A stretch of 64,000 nucleotides of DNA. It comes from Kaistia dalseonensis. GTDB lineage: Bacteria > Pseudomonadota > Alphaproteobacteria > Rhizobiales > Kaistiaceae. Location of the stretch: positions 124,001 to 188,000 of the forward strand of contig NZ_JAUSVO010000002.1 in NCBI RefSeq assembly GCF_030814715.1. The letters are read 5' to 3'. This document shows, piece after piece, positions 41,944 through 50,907 of the stretch. The translations under genes and the position numbers were made by a program. The notes under the pieces are model-generated. The model was not told the DNA's origin. It did no database searches and saw nothing but the letters and a program-made list of their open reading frames with translations. The stretch's first letter is position 1; each line of letters begins with the position of its first letter.

Positions 41944-43449
41944 TCAATGGACCGCCGCATACATGATCTTTTCCTCGGTGGCGCGGCCCGGCGTGAACTC
42001 CTCGACCACGCGGCCCATGCGGTAGACGAGGATGCGGTCCGAAAGCACCATGATCTCGGGCAGATAGGACGAGATCACCATCACGGCGAGCCCGCTATCG
42101 GCCAGGTCCTGGATGACCTTGTGAATCTCGGCGATCGCGCCGACATCGACGCCACGCGTCGGCTCGTCGAAGATGACGAGCTTCGGCTTCTGCACCAGCG
42201 ACTTGGCGATCACGACCTTCTGCTGGTTGCCGCCGGAGAGCTCGACGATCCGGGCATTGGGATTGATCGCGCGGATCTGCAAGAGCTTCGACCATTCGGC
42301 CGTTACCTCGCGCGCCTCGGTCTGCGTCACGACATTGCTCGACTGCAGGCCGGAGGCGAGGAGCCCCATCTGGATGTTCTCGGCAATCGACATCGTCTCG
42401 AAGAAGCCCTCGGCCTTCCGATCCTCCGTCACATAGACGATGCCGTCGCGCATGGCCGGCCGCGGCTCGCGATAGCGCACCGAGCGCTCGCCGAAGCGCA
42501 GTTCACCGCCATGGAAGATGTTGCGCTTGATGACGCCGGCGATGATCTTCGCCGTCTCGGTGCGGCCCGATCCGATCAGGCCGAACAGGCCCGTCACCTG
42601 CCCCGCATAGATCGAGAACGAGGTATTGCGGACCATGGACCCCATGGAGAGGTTCTCGACACTCAGGACCCGGGCGCCCGGCGGCCGTGCATCGGCGTCG
42701 CTGCGCTTGCGGCCATAGAGCTCGTTGGAGAGCGAGCGCCCGACCATGGCGCGGATGATGCCGTCGCGGTCGAACTTGGAGGTAACGTCCGAGGCGACCA
42801 GCTCGCCGTCGCGCAGGATGGTGATGCGATCGGAAATCGCCAGCGCTTCTTCCAGCGCGTGACTGATGAAGACGATCGAGACGCCATCCTTGCGCAAGCG
42901 ATCGACGAGGGAGAAGAAATAATGCTTCTCCTCGGGCGTCAGCGTCGCGGTCGGCTCGTCGAAGATGATGACGCGCGATTTCTGCCGGACGGCGCGCGCG
43001 ATCTCGACCAATTGCTTCTGCGCCGCGCCGAGGGTGGAGACATTGGCCCAGGGATCGACGTTGAAATTGAGCGACGACAGGAATTGCTGCGCCGCAATAT
43101 AGAGCCCGCGCAGCCGGTTGAAGAGCTTTTCGTCGCCGAGATAGAGGTTCTGCGCGACGGTCATCGACGGCACCAGGCTGGTTTCCTGGAACACCATGGC
43201 GATGCCGTTCTGCAGCGCCTCGGCCGGACGCTGGAAACTGACGGGCTTGCCGTCGAGCAGGATCTGGCCGTCGCTCGGCTGCGTGACGCCGGCGATCATC
43301 TTGGTCAGCGTCGACTTGCCCGCGCCGTTCTCGCCCAGAAGCGCGTGGATCTCGCCCTTGTTCAGGGTGAAATTGACGTTCCGGACGGCATAGACACCGC
43401 GATAATCCTTGGAGACATCGCGCAATTCGATCAGTGGCGCCGTCATCAT
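41944..43449 (-). CDS. Sugar ABC importer ATPase, two domains (RbsA/MglA type)
   Basis: The 501-residue protein has two nucleotide-binding domains. The first has Walker [14 protein letters not shown] (about residue 38) and Walker B VIIFDEPTATL. Its signature region reads STLGAAQKQLVEIARAV, which lacks the usual LSGG. The second has GLIGSGRTE in place of a full Walker A, LSGGNQQKVVIAKSL and LVIFDEPTRGVDVGA. A degenerate second Walker A is normal for this family. It is the last gene of the importer operon and overlaps the propeller gene by 4 bp. The reading frame continues 640 bp upstream as non-coding antisense and is not part of the gene. Confidence 0.92.
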   Translation of the reverse strand: MMTAPLIELRDVSKDYRGVYAVRNVNFTLNKGEIHALLGENGAGKSTLTKMIAGVTQPSDGQILLDGKPVSFQRPAEALQNGIAMVFQETSLVPSMTVAQNLYLGDEKLFNRLRGLYIAAQQFLSSLNFNVDPWANVSTLGAAQKQLVEIARAVRQKSRVIIFDEPTATLTPEEKHYFFSLVDRLRKDGVSIVFISHALEEALAISDRITILRDGELVASDVTSKFDRDGIIRAMVGRSLSNELYGRKRSDADARPPGARVLSVENLSMGSMVRNTSFSIYAGQVTGLFGLIGSGRTETAKIIAGVIKRNIFHGGELRFGERSVRYREPRPAMRDGIVYVTEDRKAEGFFETMSIAENIQMGLLASGLQSSNVVTQTEAREVTAEWSKLLQIRAINPNARIVELSGGNQQKVVIAKSLVQKPKLVIFDEPTRGVDVGAIAEIHKVIQDLADSGLAVMVISSYLPEIMVLSDRILVYRMGRVVEEFTPGRATEEKIMYAAVH

Positions 43450-44540
43450 TGAACTTCCCTGCGATTTTCGTCCGCTGCGATCGAAAGCACCGCGCCCCCG
43501 CCCTTCGACGTCATCAAGACGCGCCCGCCGATCACGACGCTGCTGGTAATTCCGTGGCGCGTACCGTCGGCGCGGCTGTGAAAGCTCGCTTCCGGCTGGA
43601 ACGCCGCATTGAGACGGACGAGCAACCCGTAGGAGCGCGACGGCGCCCATGGCTTCAGCACGCCGAGCTGCTTCACCGACCCGCCCTGAAGCGGCTCGAG
43701 GAAGCTCTTGCCCGAGGCGAGCGCCGGCGCCATCCAATGGGCAGGGTCGATCTCCTTCAGCATCTTGCGGCGGAAGGCCGGCTCGCGCAGCACGAATTCG
43801 ATCAACTGCCGGCGCGGCGCGAACAGGCTGAGCCACACCGCGCCATCGCTCGCATCGAGGCGCGAGGGATAGGCCGGCAGATTGTCGAGCAGGACGGATG
43901 GTCGTCCCTTGTCGTCGAGCGCGATCAGGCGATGGCGCCAGGCTTCCGAGACGACGAGGCCTGCGGCCTTGCGCACCAGCAGGCCGGCGGGCCAGGCGAG
44001 CTTGTCGGCGATGCGCCGCGCGGCGCCCGTGGAAAGGTCGACCTGCCAGACGGAACCGAGCTGGTTGCGCTCCATCAGATCGCGCGCCCAATCCTCCGGC
44101 CGGTTCCGGCTGGAGCCGACGGCGAGGTAGAGGCTGTCGGAACCGTCAAAGGCGAGCGCGGTGATGCAGGCGGCTTCGGCCTCGGGCAATCCGGAGAGGC
44201 GGCGGCCATCATGGCGTCCGCCACGGATGACGAGACCCTTGCCGCTCAGCGCTATGGCGAGCGCGCCCTTGCCATCGGCCGCGAGCGCGCTGATCGGCGC
44301 ATCGAAGCGTTCGACCGGGGTCGTCTCTCCCCTGGGGTCGAGGCGGATCAGTTCCGCGCCGCTCGTGAAGAAGCAATCTTCGCCGTCGCGGACGAGATTA
44401 TCCGCCGCGATCGACGTCGCGACCAGCATGGCGTGATCGAGCGCATCGTTCGGCAGCAGGGCGCCGTCGAGCGGGGGCACGGTCACCGCCGCCTCGCCGG
44501 CACCAAAGATCGAATCGTAGGTTCGCTTGAGGAATGACAT
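43446..44540 (-). CDS. Strictosidine-synthase/SMP-30-like beta-propeller protein
   Basis: The 364-residue protein has repeated propeller blades with phrases such as ALAADGKGALAIAL, ITALAFDGSDSLYLAVGSS and VLLDNLPAYPSRLDASDGAVWLSLF. The last is the six-bladed strictosidine-synthase/APMAP signature, also found in the fused propeller next door. No signal peptide is seen; the start overlaps the preceding stop by 1 bp (TGATG). Relatives hydrolyse lactones or other cyclic esters with a bound calcium. The likely job is opening of a lactone linked to the imported substrate; this is inference. Confidence 0.75.
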   Translation of the reverse strand: MSFLKRTYDSIFGAGEAAVTVPPLDGALLPNDALDHAMLVATSIAADNLVRDGEDCFFTSGAELIRLDPRGETTPVERFDAPISALAADGKGALAIALSGKGLVIRGGRHDGRRLSGLPEAEAACITALAFDGSDSLYLAVGSSRNRPEDWARDLMERNQLGSVWQVDLSTGAARRIADKLAWPAGLLVRKAAGLVVSEAWRHRLIALDDKGRPSVLLDNLPAYPSRLDASDGAVWLSLFAPRRQLIEFVLREPAFRRKMLKEIDPAHWMAPALASGKSFLEPLQGGSVKQLGVLKPWAPSRSYGLLVRLNAAFQPEASFHSRADGTRHGITSSVVIGGRVLMTSKGGGAVLSIAADENRREVQ

Positions 44541-46660
44541 CAGGACTTGCCCCAATAGGCGTGCTGGCTGGTCCAGGACGGGTCCGCATCCGCCAGCCTG
44601 TGGCGGCCGATGCGGTTGTTGTTGATGCCGCCCAGATAGAGATAGCCCTTGTGCTCGCGCACCGAGGTGATCTGCGGATGCGAGGCACCGCCGAGATCCC
44701 AGAGCGATTCCGTCACCGTGCCGTCGAGCGAGACCTTCACCACGCAGCCCGTGTTCAGGTTGGGATAGAGCCACTCATCCATGGCGACGCGCTGCGCCAT
44801 GCGGCGGCGGAACGAGGGCACGGTGAGGCTCATGTCGAAGACGGGCGACCGCATCCCGGCCAGCGCGACCCAGAAGCGACCGTCGGACGCCTTGTTCAGA
44901 TTGTCCGGATAGCCGGGGAGATCGGCCACAACCGTTTCGACCCGCCCCTTCTTCGGGCCCGCAAACCAGAACCGGCTGATGCGACAGGCCCAGGTCTCGG
45001 CAAAGAGCAGCGATTCACCATCGCCGACCATGCAGATGCCATTGGGGAAGATGCGGCCCGAGAGAACGGTGCGCGTGCTCCTGGTGTGCGGATCATAGGC
45101 GATGATGCGACCATTGCCCCGGCCTTCCAGCGCATCAACGGCCCAATCGGAAACGCCGTAGCGCACCGTCGCCTCGCTGAAGAACACGCGGCCATCGGCG
45201 GCGATGTCGAGATCGTCGGCCATGCGGATGCGGGAATCGTCGATGATCGAGAAGAAGCTGCGATTGGTCTCGTCCGAAAGGCGCACGATCTCGCGCTCCG
45301 GCGTCACCATGTAGACGCCCATGCCGGCGACACAGGCATGGAGATTGTCCTCGGCATCGAAGGCAAGGCCGAGCGGGAAGCCGCCGAGATGGACGAAGAT
45401 CTCCGACTGCCGGTAGTCCGGCGCGAGGAAGCGAACGATGTCGCCCTGGCGGCCGCCGGTATAGAGATTGTCCTTGCTGTCGAAGATGATGTCTTCCGGG
45501 CCGTCCAGCTCGCCGAGGCCGATCGCCTCGACGTCGTGGAAGGCGTCGTTGACGGCATAGGGAGACGCGGAGCCCGCCTCGGTCGCGGGGCGCTGCGGCA
45601 GCTCGAAATAGGTCGGCGACACATAGACCCGCGACAGCAGCTTGTGGCGGTTCTTGAGCCAGCGGATATCGACGGCGACGGCGAGCAGCAGCAGGAGACC
45701 GAGCACCAGCGGCGTCGCGCCGCTTGGCATGTTGAGGCGGATCAGGCTGTTGGTGACCAAAAGCACGATCGCGGTGCCGAGCAGCGCCTTGAAGATCGAG
45801 CCGCGACCGCCGCCGAGGCTGACGCCGCCGAGAACGGCCGCCGTCAGTACCGTGACCTCGAGGCCGATGCCGGTATCGGGACCGACGCTGCCGAGCCTCG
45901 CCGCATAGAACAGGCCGCCGATTGCGGCGAACATGCCTGAAATGACATAGGTGATGCAGATCGTGCGACGCACCGCGATGCCGGCATTATAGGCCGAGCG
46001 ACGCGAGCCGCCGACCGCCAATATGTGCCAGCCATAGCGCGAGCGGCTCAGCACCAGATGCGCGAGGATGGCGACGGCGACGAGCAGGATGAAATTGAAC
46101 GGCACGCCGAAGAAATCGCCTTCGCCGAGGAACAGCCAGGCGTCGGAATCGCTCATGGTCATCGCCACCTTGCGGGCATAGGCGAGGATGAGGAGGTCGA
46201 CGACGGCGCGCACGATGATCAGCGTCGCCAGCGTCGTCAGGAAGGCGCGCAGCCTGAGATAGCCGACGAGCAGCCCGTTGATCAGGCCGACCAGGGCGCC
46301 GATGGCCGCGACGGCCGGAATGGCGAGATAGAGCGGCCAGCCGAGATAGTTGATGAAGGCGAGCGCCGCGAAATTGGCAAGCGCGAAGACCGAGCCGACG
46401 GACAGATCGATGCCGCCGGCCAGCATGACGATGGCGAGCCCGATCGCGACGAAGGCGACCTCGCCCAGCTGGCGCCCCAGATCGGCGAAACCGGCAATCG
46501 AGAGAAAGCCCGGGATCAGCGACTGGAACAGCACGACCACGATGATGAGGAAGAGGAACGGGATCGTATTGTCGATCCAGTTCTTGGAGAGCACCTCGCC
46601 GAGCAGATGATCCGGAACGAGCCGGTATCGCCATTTGGCAAAGGATTCGGAAACCGACAT
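44540..46660 (-). CDS. ABC importer permease fused to strictosidine-synthase-like propeller
   Basis: This 706-residue protein has an RbsC-type permease (about residues 30-335) with AIVMLAGGIDLSVGSVFALANF, RAFLTTLATLIIV and a late TVLTAAVLGGVSLGGGRGS segment. A short linker (about 340-365) leads to a six-bladed propeller (about 370-695) with GPEDIIFDSKDNLYTGG, ADDLDIAADGRVFFSEAT and VVADLPGYPDNLNKASDGRFWVAL. The frame is continuous, with no stop or shift at the junction near 45625. I chose MSVSESFAKW at 46660, with GAGG upstream; the ATG at 46675 is too close to that site. Which face of the membrane holds the propeller depends on helix number; RbsC-type topology would put it in the cytoplasm. 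Confidence 0.85.
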   Translation of the reverse strand: MSVSESFAKWRYRLVPDHLLGEVLSKNWIDNTIPFLFLIIVVVLFQSLIPGFLSIAGFADLGRQLGEVAFVAIGLAIVMLAGGIDLSVGSVFALANFAALAFINYLGWPLYLAIPAVAAIGALVGLINGLLVGYLRLRAFLTTLATLIIVRAVVDLLILAYARKVAMTMSDSDAWLFLGEGDFFGVPFNFILLVAVAILAHLVLSRSRYGWHILAVGGSRRSAYNAGIAVRRTICITYVISGMFAAIGGLFYAARLGSVGPDTGIGLEVTVLTAAVLGGVSLGGGRGSIFKALLGTAIVLLVTNSLIRLNMPSGATPLVLGLLLLLAVAVDIRWLKNRHKLLSRVYVSPTYFELPQRPATEAGSASPYAVNDAFHDVEAIGLGELDGPEDIIFDSKDNLYTGGRQGDIVRFLAPDYRQSEIFVHLGGFPLGLAFDAEDNLHACVAGMGVYMVTPEREIVRLSDETNRSFFSIIDDSRIRMADDLDIAADGRVFFSEATVRYGVSDWAVDALEGRGNGRIIAYDPHTRSTRTVLSGRIFPNGICMVGDGESLLFAETWACRISRFWFAGPKKGRVETVVADLPGYPDNLNKASDGRFWVALAGMRSPVFDMSLTVPSFRRRMAQRVAMDEWLYPNLNTGCVVKVSLDGTVTESLWDLGGASHPQITSVREHKGYLYLGGINNNRIGRHRLADADPSWTSQHAYWGKS

Positions 46661-46695
46661 GTCGCGATGCCTCAAGATCTCGTGGTCACGAAGGG

Positions 46696-46726
46696 GGCAG
46701 CTCCGCCCAATGGGAGCGGAGCTGCC
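46696..46726 (-). terminator. Hairpin between binding-protein and fusion-permease genes
   Basis: GGCAGCTCCGC (46696-46706) and its reverse complement (46716-46726) form a perfect 11-bp stem with a 9-nt loop, 6 bp after the binding-protein stop. It is the third hairpin in this position in the window. Confidence 0.6.
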
Positions 46727-46732
46727 TCAGGC

Positions 46733-47749
46733 TCAGAACGGCGCGGCGGCGACGTCTTCCATGGTCCAGCAGGAATTCGCACGCATGGTGTCGCGCGAGA
46801 TGTCCTTGATCGGCGTGTAGATGCCGTAGGGCTGCGAACCGGGCTTGGCCTTGACCTGCAGCACCTGCGCGATGGCGTCGGTCAGGTCGCGGGCCTGGCC
46901 GATGGCGTCATAGCTGACATAGCCGTTGAAGGTGCCGTTCTCGATATTGTCGCAGGCCGGCTTCTGGCCGCCGCCATTGGTGATGAGCTGGATGGCGCCG
47001 GTCTTGCCGGCCTCGCGGATCGCGGCGGCGACGCCGGCATCCATGACCTCCCAAAGGCCGACATAGGCGCAGAGATCGGGATTCTGCTTGATCACGGTCG
47101 AGGCCACGGCGTGCGCCTTGGTCGCGTCCCAATCGGCCGACTGGCTGGAAACCACCTTGATGTCGGGATTCTTCGCCAGCGTATCCTCGATCGCCGTCAT
47201 GGTGATGGCGTTGTTCGGATTGGTGGGCGTGCCCTGCATGATGGCGATCTTGCCGCTCTTGCCGGCGGCGGGGCTGCAGGCCTCGACGGCCATCTTCGCC
47301 TGATGCAGGCCGACCTCGTACCAGTTGACGCCGACATAGGCGTCGGTGGTCGCGACCGACTTCAGATTGATCTGGATGACCGGGATGCCGTCCTTCTGCG
47401 CGCGCTGCAGCAGCCGCGCATAGACCTGCATGTCCGGATTGTGCACGACCAGGAGGTCCGGCTTTTCGGTGATCAGCGTGGTCAGCGCCTGTGCGCCGGC
47501 ATCGCTGCTCCAGTTCGGGTCGCGAACCGAGAAATCATAGCCGAGGCGGGCGGCCTGGGTTTCCATCGCCTTCGCCCAGACCTGCGGCAGGTCGAAGCTC
47601 ATGGCGAGCGGCAGGAACACGACCTTCTTGCCCTTGAAGGCGTCGAAATAGGATGGGGCCAGCCCGTCGTCGAACTGATCGGCCATGGCCGTCGATACAG
47701 AACCGAGCGCCAACAGGGCCGCCAATGTTCTTCCGATGATCTTCTTCAT
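46733..47749 (-). CDS. Sugar ABC importer periplasmic binding protein
   Basis: The 338-residue protein has a signal peptide (MKKIIGRTLAALLALGSVST, cleaved after about residue 23) and a type 1 periplasmic-binding fold with FKGKKVVFLPLAMSFDLPQ, KPDLLVVHNPDMQVYARLLQ and AIMQGTPTNPNNAI. The ATG follows a strong GGAGGAAAC site; upstream in-frame codons to 47806 are rejected. It lies second in the importer operon, 25 bp after the first permease. The ligand is unknown; the linked lactonase-like propellers hint at a sugar lactone, sugar acid or glycoside. Confidence 0.9.
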   Translation of the reverse strand: MKKIIGRTLAALLALGSVSTAMADQFDDGLAPSYFDAFKGKKVVFLPLAMSFDLPQVWAKAMETQAARLGYDFSVRDPNWSSDAGAQALTTLITEKPDLLVVHNPDMQVYARLLQRAQKDGIPVIQINLKSVATTDAYVGVNWYEVGLHQAKMAVEACSPAAGKSGKIAIMQGTPTNPNNAITMTAIEDTLAKNPDIKVVSSQSADWDATKAHAVASTVIKQNPDLCAYVGLWEVMDAGVAAAIREAGKTGAIQLITNGGGQKPACDNIENGTFNGYVSYDAIGQARDLTDAIAQVLQVKAKPGSQPYGIYTPIKDISRDTMRANSCWTMEDVAAAPF

Positions 47750-47774
47750 TGTTTCCTCCTCCGATTTCAGTAGA

Positions 47775-48770
47775 TCAGATATCGCCCTGCTGAGCCGTCT
47801 GTTCATCTCGCGGGTTAGCCAGGCTGTCGACGATGATCGCTATGAGCAGAACTGTTCCCTTGACGATGTTCTGCATGGTGAACGGCATATCGAGGATCGT
47901 CATTCCATTCAGGAGGATGCCGATCAGGATCGTGCCGACCAGAATATTGCGGACGCCGCCCTTGCCGCCGCTGAGACCTATGCCGCCGAGGACGACGACC
48001 AGGATGACGTCGTAGACCATGGTCGACTGCGCCACGCGGATATTGACCGAGGCGAGCAGCGAGGCGGTGATCAGCCCGGCGCCAAAGGCGATCATCGACG
48101 AGATCAGATACTGGATGACGGTCATCGGCCGGACGGGAATGCCGGTGATACGCGCGGCGGCGCGATTGTCGCCGATGGCGTAGAAATAGCGGCCCCATTT
48201 GGTGAAGCGCAGGAACAGATAGGCGACGATCGCCAGCACCGAGAACCAGATCACCGGCAGCGGCACGCCGAGGAACGAATTGGAGATCGAGCGGAGCCAG
48301 ATCGCATTGTCCGGCAGGTAGATGACGTCGAGATCGACCAGCGCGAGACGTCCGAAGCCGTAGATGACGGTCGACATGGCGAGCGTCGCGAAGATCGCCG
48401 GGATTTCGACATAGGCGACGAGCACGCCCATGATGATGCCGACGGCAGCCGCAAAGGCCAGGCCGAGCCCGATTGCTTCCGCCGTTCCGAAACCGCGATT
48501 GATCAGCGCGACGGTCCAGGCCGTCGAGAGCGCCATGGTCGAGACCATCGCGAGATCGATGCCGCGACCGATGACGACGATGCCCATGCCGATACCGAGA
48601 ATGCCGAGGATCGCGACGTTCTGGACCAGCGAGAGCAGGTTCGACGTATCGAAGAAGCCCGGCAGCAGGACGGAGAAGCCGATGAAAAGCAGCAGCGCGA
48701 TGAAGAAGACGATATTCTCCTGGGTGAGCTTGAACCCACCCTGACGCCGCTCTGTTTGACTAGCCGACAT
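47775..48770 (-). CDS. Sugar ABC importer permease (RbsC type)
   Basis: The 331-residue protein has about ten membrane segments and the motifs IVVIGRGIDLAMVSTMALS (about residues 63-81) and DVILVVVLGGIGLSGGKGGVRN (about 257-278). With the fused permease it gives the operon two different permease chains, so the channel is probably a heterodimer. It is first in the minus-strand operon, divergent from the GntR gene, with the shared operator 215 bp upstream. Confidence 0.9.
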   Translation of the reverse strand: MSASQTERRQGGFKLTQENIVFFIALLLFIGFSVLLPGFFDTSNLLSLVQNVAILGILGIGMGIVVIGRGIDLAMVSTMALSTAWTVALINRGFGTAEAIGLGLAFAAAVGIIMGVLVAYVEIPAIFATLAMSTVIYGFGRLALVDLDVIYLPDNAIWLRSISNSFLGVPLPVIWFSVLAIVAYLFLRFTKWGRYFYAIGDNRAAARITGIPVRPMTVIQYLISSMIAFGAGLITASLLASVNIRVAQSTMVYDVILVVVLGGIGLSGGKGGVRNILVGTILIGILLNGMTILDMPFTMQNIVKGTVLLIAIIVDSLANPRDEQTAQQGDI

Positions 48771-48984
48771 TCACGACTCCCTTCATTCTCCGGATCTTGC
48801 GAAGAATGCACATTGGATGGTTCGGCGACCGGCTATCGGTCCCGGATCGACAGGACGGCGCCTGCGCCGACGGATCGCGAACAAGGTCCAGACTGCATGT
48901 GCCCCTCCCAAGGCTCGTCGCACCCAGATGGGCGACGATCGGCGGCATCAGGTCCGCCGTGCTGTTGACGACTCTATGGCACTA

Positions 48985-49004
48985 ATCAGCTTGCCTGACA
49001 AGCT
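48985..49004. promoter_or_regulatory. FadR-type operator in the GntR/importer divergent promoter
   Basis: The core AGCTTG-CCTGA-CAAGCT is a perfect palindrome with 6-bp arms and a 5-bp centre. The 20-nt stretch matches the operator at 35159-35178 in 19 positions. It lies 90 bp upstream of the GntR start and 215 bp upstream of the importer start. The rest of the 323-bp gap (48771-49093) shows nothing else clear. Confidence 0.7.
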
Positions 49005-49093
49005 TGTAGTGAGATTGCCTGCTTGCCCGTCTCGATCGATGAGACTAGTTACGTGCTATGGTGGTAACGCCCCGGAATGTGGCGGAGCGATAG

Positions 49094-49810
49094 ATGAGCG
49101 GTATGGACACGACGAACCGGCGTTTGGCGCCTCCTCGCAGCTATGCCAACAAGATCGCGGATATTTTGCGCGCCGAGATCGACCGGGGCGTGTTCCGTCC
49201 CGGCGAACGCCTGCCCACGGAAAGCGCGCTCTGCGCGACGTTCGGCGTCAGCCGTGCCGTCATTCGCGAGGCGGTCAGCGCGCTGAAGCAGGGCGGCGTC
49301 CTCGAGAGCTATCAGGGGCGCGGCATTTTCGTATCCGGCAAGCTGCCGGAGGCGACGTTCCGCCTCGCCGAGGCGGACCTCAGCGATCGCGACGAACTGG
49401 ACCGGGTGCTCGAATTTCTCCTCGCCCATGAATCCGCCGCCGCCGGCCTCGCGGCCGAGCGTCGCTCGACCGAGGAACTCGCGCGAATCAAGACCGCGCT
49501 CGACGCGATGGAAGACGCGATCCGCCGCAACGAGACCGGCATCGACGAAGACCTCCAGTTCCATGCCGAGATCTCGGCCGCCACGAACAACGAGTTCTTC
49601 ATCTCCTTTGCCGCCTTCCTCGAAAACCGGGTTCGCCACCTGATCCGCGAGGCGCGCGCCAACAGTTCGCGCGCCGGCCTGACGGACCTCGTCCAGCAGG
49701 AACATCGCGAAATCTACAAGGCGATCGCCGAAGGCAACAAGGATGCGGCGCGCCTGGCTGCGGAGCAACATCTGCGCAACGCCGCGACGCGGCTGCGCCA
49801 GCGCGGCTGA
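49094..49810 (+). CDS. GntR-family regulator, FadR subfamily (FCD domain)
   Basis: The 238-residue protein has a winged helix (about residues 17-80: YANKIADILRAEIDRGVFRPG, LPTESALCATFGVSRAVIREAVSAL) and an all-helical FCD ligand domain (about 95-230) whose metal-binding Asp/His residues are seen in DEDLQFHAEISAATNN and QQEHREIYKAI. It probably represses the ABC importer and the dehydrogenase operon through the shared palindrome and responds to a small carboxylate or sugar acid. The operator in its own promoter suggests autoregulation. Confidence 0.92.
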   Translation: MSGMDTTNRRLAPPRSYANKIADILRAEIDRGVFRPGERLPTESALCATFGVSRAVIREAVSALKQGGVLESYQGRGIFVSGKLPEATFRLAEADLSDRDELDRVLEFLLAHESAAAGLAAERRSTEELARIKTALDAMEDAIRRNETGIDEDLQFHAEISAATNNEFFISFAAFLENRVRHLIREARANSSRAGLTDLVQQEHREIYKAIAEGNKDAARLAAEQHLRNAATRLRQRG

Positions 49811-49836
49811 GCAGACGCCGAAGGCGAGGCGCGCGC

Positions 49837-50889
49837 TCATGGCGCCGCCGTGGCGTCGGAGTTTGCCAGCAGCATGACCTTCAGAGCCTGCCGGCTGGCC
49901 GCGATCTCGAAGCCTTCGAGCGTCGCCGAGAGCGGCAGACGGTGCGTGATCATCCCCCGCAGCGCCTCGCCATCCTCGGCGAGGATCGACAGCATGCGCG
50001 CGAAGGTCGCAGGCGAGGAATCATAGGCCGCGCGCAATTGCTGCTTCGAGCGCACGAAGCGGGTCAGGTCGAACTGGACCGGGCGCGCATGAATGCCGGT
50101 GGCGACGAGGGTCCCGCCCGGCCTCAGCCAGCCAAGGCCGGTCTCGATCGTTTCGGGAACCCCCGTCGCCTCGAAAACGACATCCGCGGCGCCACCGAGC
50201 AAGGTCGTCGCCATATCCGGCGCGGCGAGAGCCAGATCGAGCGTCCGTTCGATACCGAGGCTTCGGGCCGCGCCGAGCCGCGTTTCATCGTCCTTGCCGA
50301 CCAGCAGCACGCTGGTTGCACCCGCCCGTTTGGCGAGCCAGGCAATGCCGACCCCGATCGGGCCGGCCCCCATGACGATGACGCGATCTCCCCAGCCGAC
50401 CGCGCCGACATCGACGGCATTGCCGGCGACGCAGAGCGGCTCGATCAGCGCACCGAGCTCCGCATCGACCCCGTCCGGCAGGCGGAAGCAATTGGCCGCC
50501 GGGACCACGACCCGCTCGGCGAAGGCGCCATCGCGATGGAAGCCGACAATGCTGCGGTTCGTGCAGAATTGCGGCTGCCCCGTGCGACAGGCCGAACAAT
50601 GGCCGCAGACCACGACCGGAGCGATGACGACGCGGTCGCCGGGGACAAGCCCGACCACATCCTTGCCCACGCGAATGATACGGCCGCTGGCTTCATGGCC
50701 GAGCGTGCGTGGAAAATGCGCCGTCAGGAACTGATAGCCGTCCGTCCATTCGAAGGCATGGACATCGCTGCCGCAGATGCCGACGGCCTCGACCGCGATG
50801 AGGACGTCGTCGCCCGCCGTCACGACGGGCGCGGGCACATCCGCCCGTCTCAATCCGTGCCCGGCATCTGCCTTCTGGAACGCCAGCAT
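49837..50889 (-). CDS. Zinc-dependent alcohol/polyol dehydrogenase (MDR family)
   Basis: The 350-residue protein has the catalytic-zinc motif VGICGSDVHAFEW (Cys about residue 38) with GHEASGRII, a complete structural-zinc site CGHCSACRTGQPQFC (four Cys, about 94-108) and the nucleotide-binding loop VIVMGAGPIGVGIAWL (about 168-183). It resembles sorbitol, butanediol and other polyol dehydrogenases. It follows the ThDP enzyme by 18 bp in one operon and may reduce or oxidise that enzyme's product. The end is convergent with the GntR gene. Confidence 0.9.
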   Translation of the reverse strand: MLAFQKADAGHGLRRADVPAPVVTAGDDVLIAVEAVGICGSDVHAFEWTDGYQFLTAHFPRTLGHEASGRIIRVGKDVVGLVPGDRVVIAPVVVCGHCSACRTGQPQFCTNRSIVGFHRDGAFAERVVVPAANCFRLPDGVDAELGALIEPLCVAGNAVDVGAVGWGDRVIVMGAGPIGVGIAWLAKRAGATSVLLVGKDDETRLGAARSLGIERTLDLALAAPDMATTLLGGAADVVFEATGVPETIETGLGWLRPGGTLVATGIHARPVQFDLTRFVRSKQQLRAAYDSSPATFARMLSILAEDGEALRGMITHRLPLSATLEGFEIAASRQALKVMLLANSDATAAP

Positions 50890-50907
50890 CGCGTCGGCTC
50901 CGCCGGT

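Noticed and set aside
43450-44091. Upstream extension of the two-domain ATPase frame
   Set aside because: It overlaps the propeller gene in another frame and has no domain; the start at 43449 overlaps the propeller stop by ATGA.
44534-45940. 468-residue plus-strand frame opposite the fused permease gene
   Set aside because: It is rich in Arg, Asp and Glu without domain features and lies exactly antisense to a well-supported gene.
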